From Taenia hydatigena (taxonomy: Eukaryota > Platyhelminthes > Cestoda > Cyclophyllidea > Taeniidae), in NCBI GenBank assembly GCA_036345935.2, contig JADWOT020000001.1, positions 2,945,419 through 3,009,418 on the forward strand: DNA of 64,000 nt, in the 5' to 3' direction. Positions 61,300 to 64,000 of this stretch are shown piece by piece (the first letter of the stretch is position 1; each line of letters starts with the position of its first letter). A program made the translations under genes and the position numbers. The notes below the pieces were generated by a model that saw only the letters and a list, made by a program, of their open reading frames with translations, made no database searches and was not told where the DNA came from.

Positions 61300-63170
61300 A
61301 GCATCCACCATCTTATCGTCTCCAATAGAAGCGACTGGAGATGCAAAAATACCAGGCATTTGGAGTGAAAGAGTCGCTCCTAAAAGCGTCGAACACGCCC
61401 ACGAAGACCTTCAAGGCGAGGCGATGAGGAAGAAGCCACTTTTCTCCACAGATGAGGGACGCAAATGGGGGGGAAGGAGGGAAGAGACCGGATGTGCTAA
61501 TCACGAAGTAGAAGGCCTTTCACCGAGGCAACCGAACAAATGACAGGAAAATTGCTATTTGAAGTGCCTGTAAAACACACTGAACTAATTTGCTCCTTGC
61601 AGAAGGGTTTGGTGTTTTCAAGTACTACGCGATTTTCTTTGCCTTAAAATTTTCCAGTGACGAAGTCAATTGACGGTGTGGGAAGGGAAACAACCAATGC
61701 TGGCGAAAACAGGCGCCATTCTTCACAAGTGCCGAAAAACTCAACCCAAAATTGAAAATGTGCTTTGGAGAAGTCTTCCGAAACCGCTTCCAAAAATAAT
61801 GAGATTTTGTTGTTCTTTGATCGCAGCAAGATGACCTTCTCAGTGTGAATTCACTCGCGGTTCATCAACCACGACGCCCACAAACCCAACCCACCTTTGT
61901 TTACGAGCAGAGCAATAAACTGGGTACTTTCGGAGATCATATATCCAAACTAATCGCCAGTAATGACGAGATCCTCGTTTCCAGACAGTGGGAAGCGGAT
62001 GAACTGCTTTGGGATAAAAATAACCGCTACTCTACGTTTACCAAAAGCTAAATCATGAATCTGGAATGTGTCCTCTATGATTTCCCAAAGGAAAAAAAAA
62101 CAGTTTTCTTACTTAGACACACGATGGAAATCTTCCTCCAATACCGGTAGCTTCCGAAAATCACCTTCTGCCCACACAAAACTACTTCGCAACACTGGAC
62201 TAAAAACCCATGTGAGGAGATTACAGACTGCCCTTTAAGAAAGGTCTGCCGGCCTATTTAATTTTTGTTGTAGCTTAAGCCATTTTCATATGCTTTGAAT
62301 AGTGAGTGGACTGGCAACACTTCATCGAAGAAAATCATGTCAGAATCTCAGAAGGAGGCACAATACCTTAAGTAGGTCCCACTAACTGTGAACCAAAGAA
62401 ATTTGGGCTTACAAGAAAACTGTCCACTGCAGACTTTCACAAACCAAACGCTTCCAATTCTTTTAAAGAAGGCAACAGAAATGAGGTAAAGATCTTGAAG
62501 TGAATTAACTGAATCAGACAGTTGTGCCACGTTGGCAAGCGATCCTCCTACTAATTATAGCCAAATGTAGCCAATGTTGTTCACTGAAGGAATGTCCAGA
62601 CTATCGCCCTGCACCAGGCACACAAGTCTGCTGCAGCAATGCCAGAACGTGGACCTGGCGTCTCAACCTCCACTTGCTTTGATTCGATGTAGGTCATTTC
62701 CTGGTGCAATCCATGTTTGCATACTCCACTATCATGCAGCGTTGCACCTCGATAGGCGCATAACCACCTCCAATTCTAGCAGACTCGACTTCAACCTCAC
62801 TTTCATTCCCCAACAGTAGTTTCCCTTGTGCTTGTCTCGACTTGGCGAGATAGCATCACCAGGGAAATGCGAAGGGTGTGGAGATAAAAAGGTTACGGAA
62901 GCACGTTTATGCGTTTTTAACGATCAAATTGTAAGAAACTGCGGAAGGCTTCTTGCAACAACGAAGAGAAAATAATTGTTCACTGAAGACCTTCACACTA
63001 CATTCAGGCTGTCATTCTGTGACGAGACACGGGTTTGCTGAAGCATTGCTAGGAAGCCCTTTTGTCACCTCAATCCCCACTTCTCTTGACGCGTCAGTAG
63101 GACGGCGACTCATCATTCTGTCCCACTTCCAATGGGATCAGGTGATGTGGCATCTCTCTCCTGAAGAGAT
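61300..63170. other. Probable GBF1 5' intron or gene boundary
   Basis: No DCB-domain exon was recognised on either strand. A plus frame at 61845-62051 and a minus stretch at about 62596-62688 (GIAAADLCAWCRAI, faintly like a dynein heavy-chain stalk segment) are the only coding-like pieces, and neither has convincing splice partners. Confidence 0.35.
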
Positions 63171-63177
63171 GCATCAC

Positions 63178-63316
63178 CGCAATGAAACTGTTGACTCGAA
63201 ACACCATTTCTGGACTGTCGCGTGCTACGTCTTTTCCAACAAGCTCGATAAGGAGGCAGTGCATATGTCCACAGGTTAGCATGAAATCCATTAGGTGGGT
63301 CAGTTCAACTGACATT
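63178..63316 (-). CDS. RasGAP-domain-like exon, partial
   Basis: A 46-codon exon between a good acceptor (TTCCTCCACAG) and a donor (GCG|GTGATG). It reads ELTHLMDFML ... LLIELVGKDVARDS, then MVFRVNSFIA. This resembles the start of RasGAP domains, as in neurofibromin ELARVLVTLF ... KEVELADS ... LFRGNSLAS. The arginine followed by Asn-Ser in FR.NS is kept. No neighbouring RasGAP exons were found in the window, so it is either part of a gene running in from the right or an isolated fragment inside a GBF1 intron. Confidence 0.35.
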
Positions 63317-63319
63317 CTG

Positions 63320-64000
63320 TGGAGGAAGGGCAAGTTGAATGTTGAGAACACCAGAGGTAGTACTCTCTTTTGATCAGAAGCTACACTTTTCAGGTATCAT
63401 GGTTCCCTAGACGGTGTTCCCACTGCGAACTCATGCCCAAATCCGGCGCGCTTTCATGGTTTCAAGGGGGCTTTTATTTGATGGTTTTTTGCAAATCCTG
63501 CCACTGCTCACTAGTGGGAGCATTGACTCTCTGCTCCCATCTCCAAACGCGGCATCGTTAACCACGTCGTTAACCACCACACTCACTGGCGATATGACAC
63601 CAAACCGACAAATTTAAGTACTTAAACTCTATTTCCTAAACAAAGGCCGGTCTTGTCTTTGCTTAATTGTTTCGACCACAATTACACTACCTTTGTAGGG
63701 TTAAGACCATGTCACAAATGCATGACACTGTTTCAGGCAGACGGCGATGATAGTTCTGAGGGTCCAATTTGGAGGCGAATTCTGGGGTTCAAAATGAATA
63801 AATAACTGCTTGTTTTGAGCCTTGCAACGCTGGAATTACACACTTCTGCCTCTGAAGGCAAAAAATGGTCAATCACAGATTTCACTTTCTCCGATATTTT
63901 TTATTCGTTTCGTGTTACATTGCCAACTCTTAACCACCATTATTTATGTTGGTAGAGTATTGGGTTACAGGGGCTGACATTACCACCATGGCGTAACTTG
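63320..64000. other. No gene recognised
   Basis: A possible minus-strand frame at about 63430-63600 and a short plus-strand exon-like piece near 63740-63800 (after TTTCAG, ending in a stop near AATAAATAA) have no family match. Confidence 0.3.

Noticed and set aside
1..64000. tRNA or rRNA genes
   Set aside because: I scanned by eye for the T-loop GGTTCGAATCC pattern and conserved rRNA cores and saw none. A covariance-model search would be needed to exclude them.

Overview
The window is metazoan nuclear DNA: genes with many short exons, GT-AG (and a few GC-AG) introns, AATAAA signals, no operons. The protein set (two bestrophins, a GBF1-type Arf exchange factor, MIX23, an NCOA5-like protein, galactokinase, SETMAR-like remnants), the small introns and the dense TCCA arrays suggest a flatworm, most likely a tapeworm. 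That placement is an inference, not a measurement.

Left third (1-15.5 kb) is repeat-rich and shows tandem and inverted duplication. Two near-identical intronless genes (2051-2326 and 7093-7332, +) encode small, very acidic/basic secreted proteins. Each has its own TATA box and AATAAA. They sit among decayed fragments of the neighbouring galactokinase locus: exon 1, intron 1, intron 3, exon 5 and the 3' end, in both orientations. These are separated by (TCCA)n arrays. A broken SETMAR-like SET domain (14913-15549, +) lies tail to tail with the intact galactokinase.

Middle (15.6-36 kb): an eight-exon galactokinase (15597-21186, -) that I could reconstruct with consistent splice phases; a gene-poor stretch (21.2-26.1 kb); MIX23/CCDC58 (26138-27132, -) head to head with an NCOA5-like gene carrying an N-terminal RRM (28033-34031, +); and a short unidentified exon set (about 35048-35506, +).

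Right half (36.6-64 kb): two tandem paralogous bestrophin chloride-channel genes (36602-43461 and 45540-51231, -), each nine exons, with seven of nine exon lengths identical and a long unique insert replacing the short second-to-third helix linker. Then most of a GBF1 gene (53175 to about 61286, -) from the HUS region through Sec7 to the C-terminus; its N-terminal DCB region is not found and probably lies beyond the window. A RasGAP-like exon (63178-63316, -) lies near the right edge. The genes are ordinary housekeeping and membrane genes and do not form a pathway. The unusual part is the left-hand duplication array around the secreted-protein genes.
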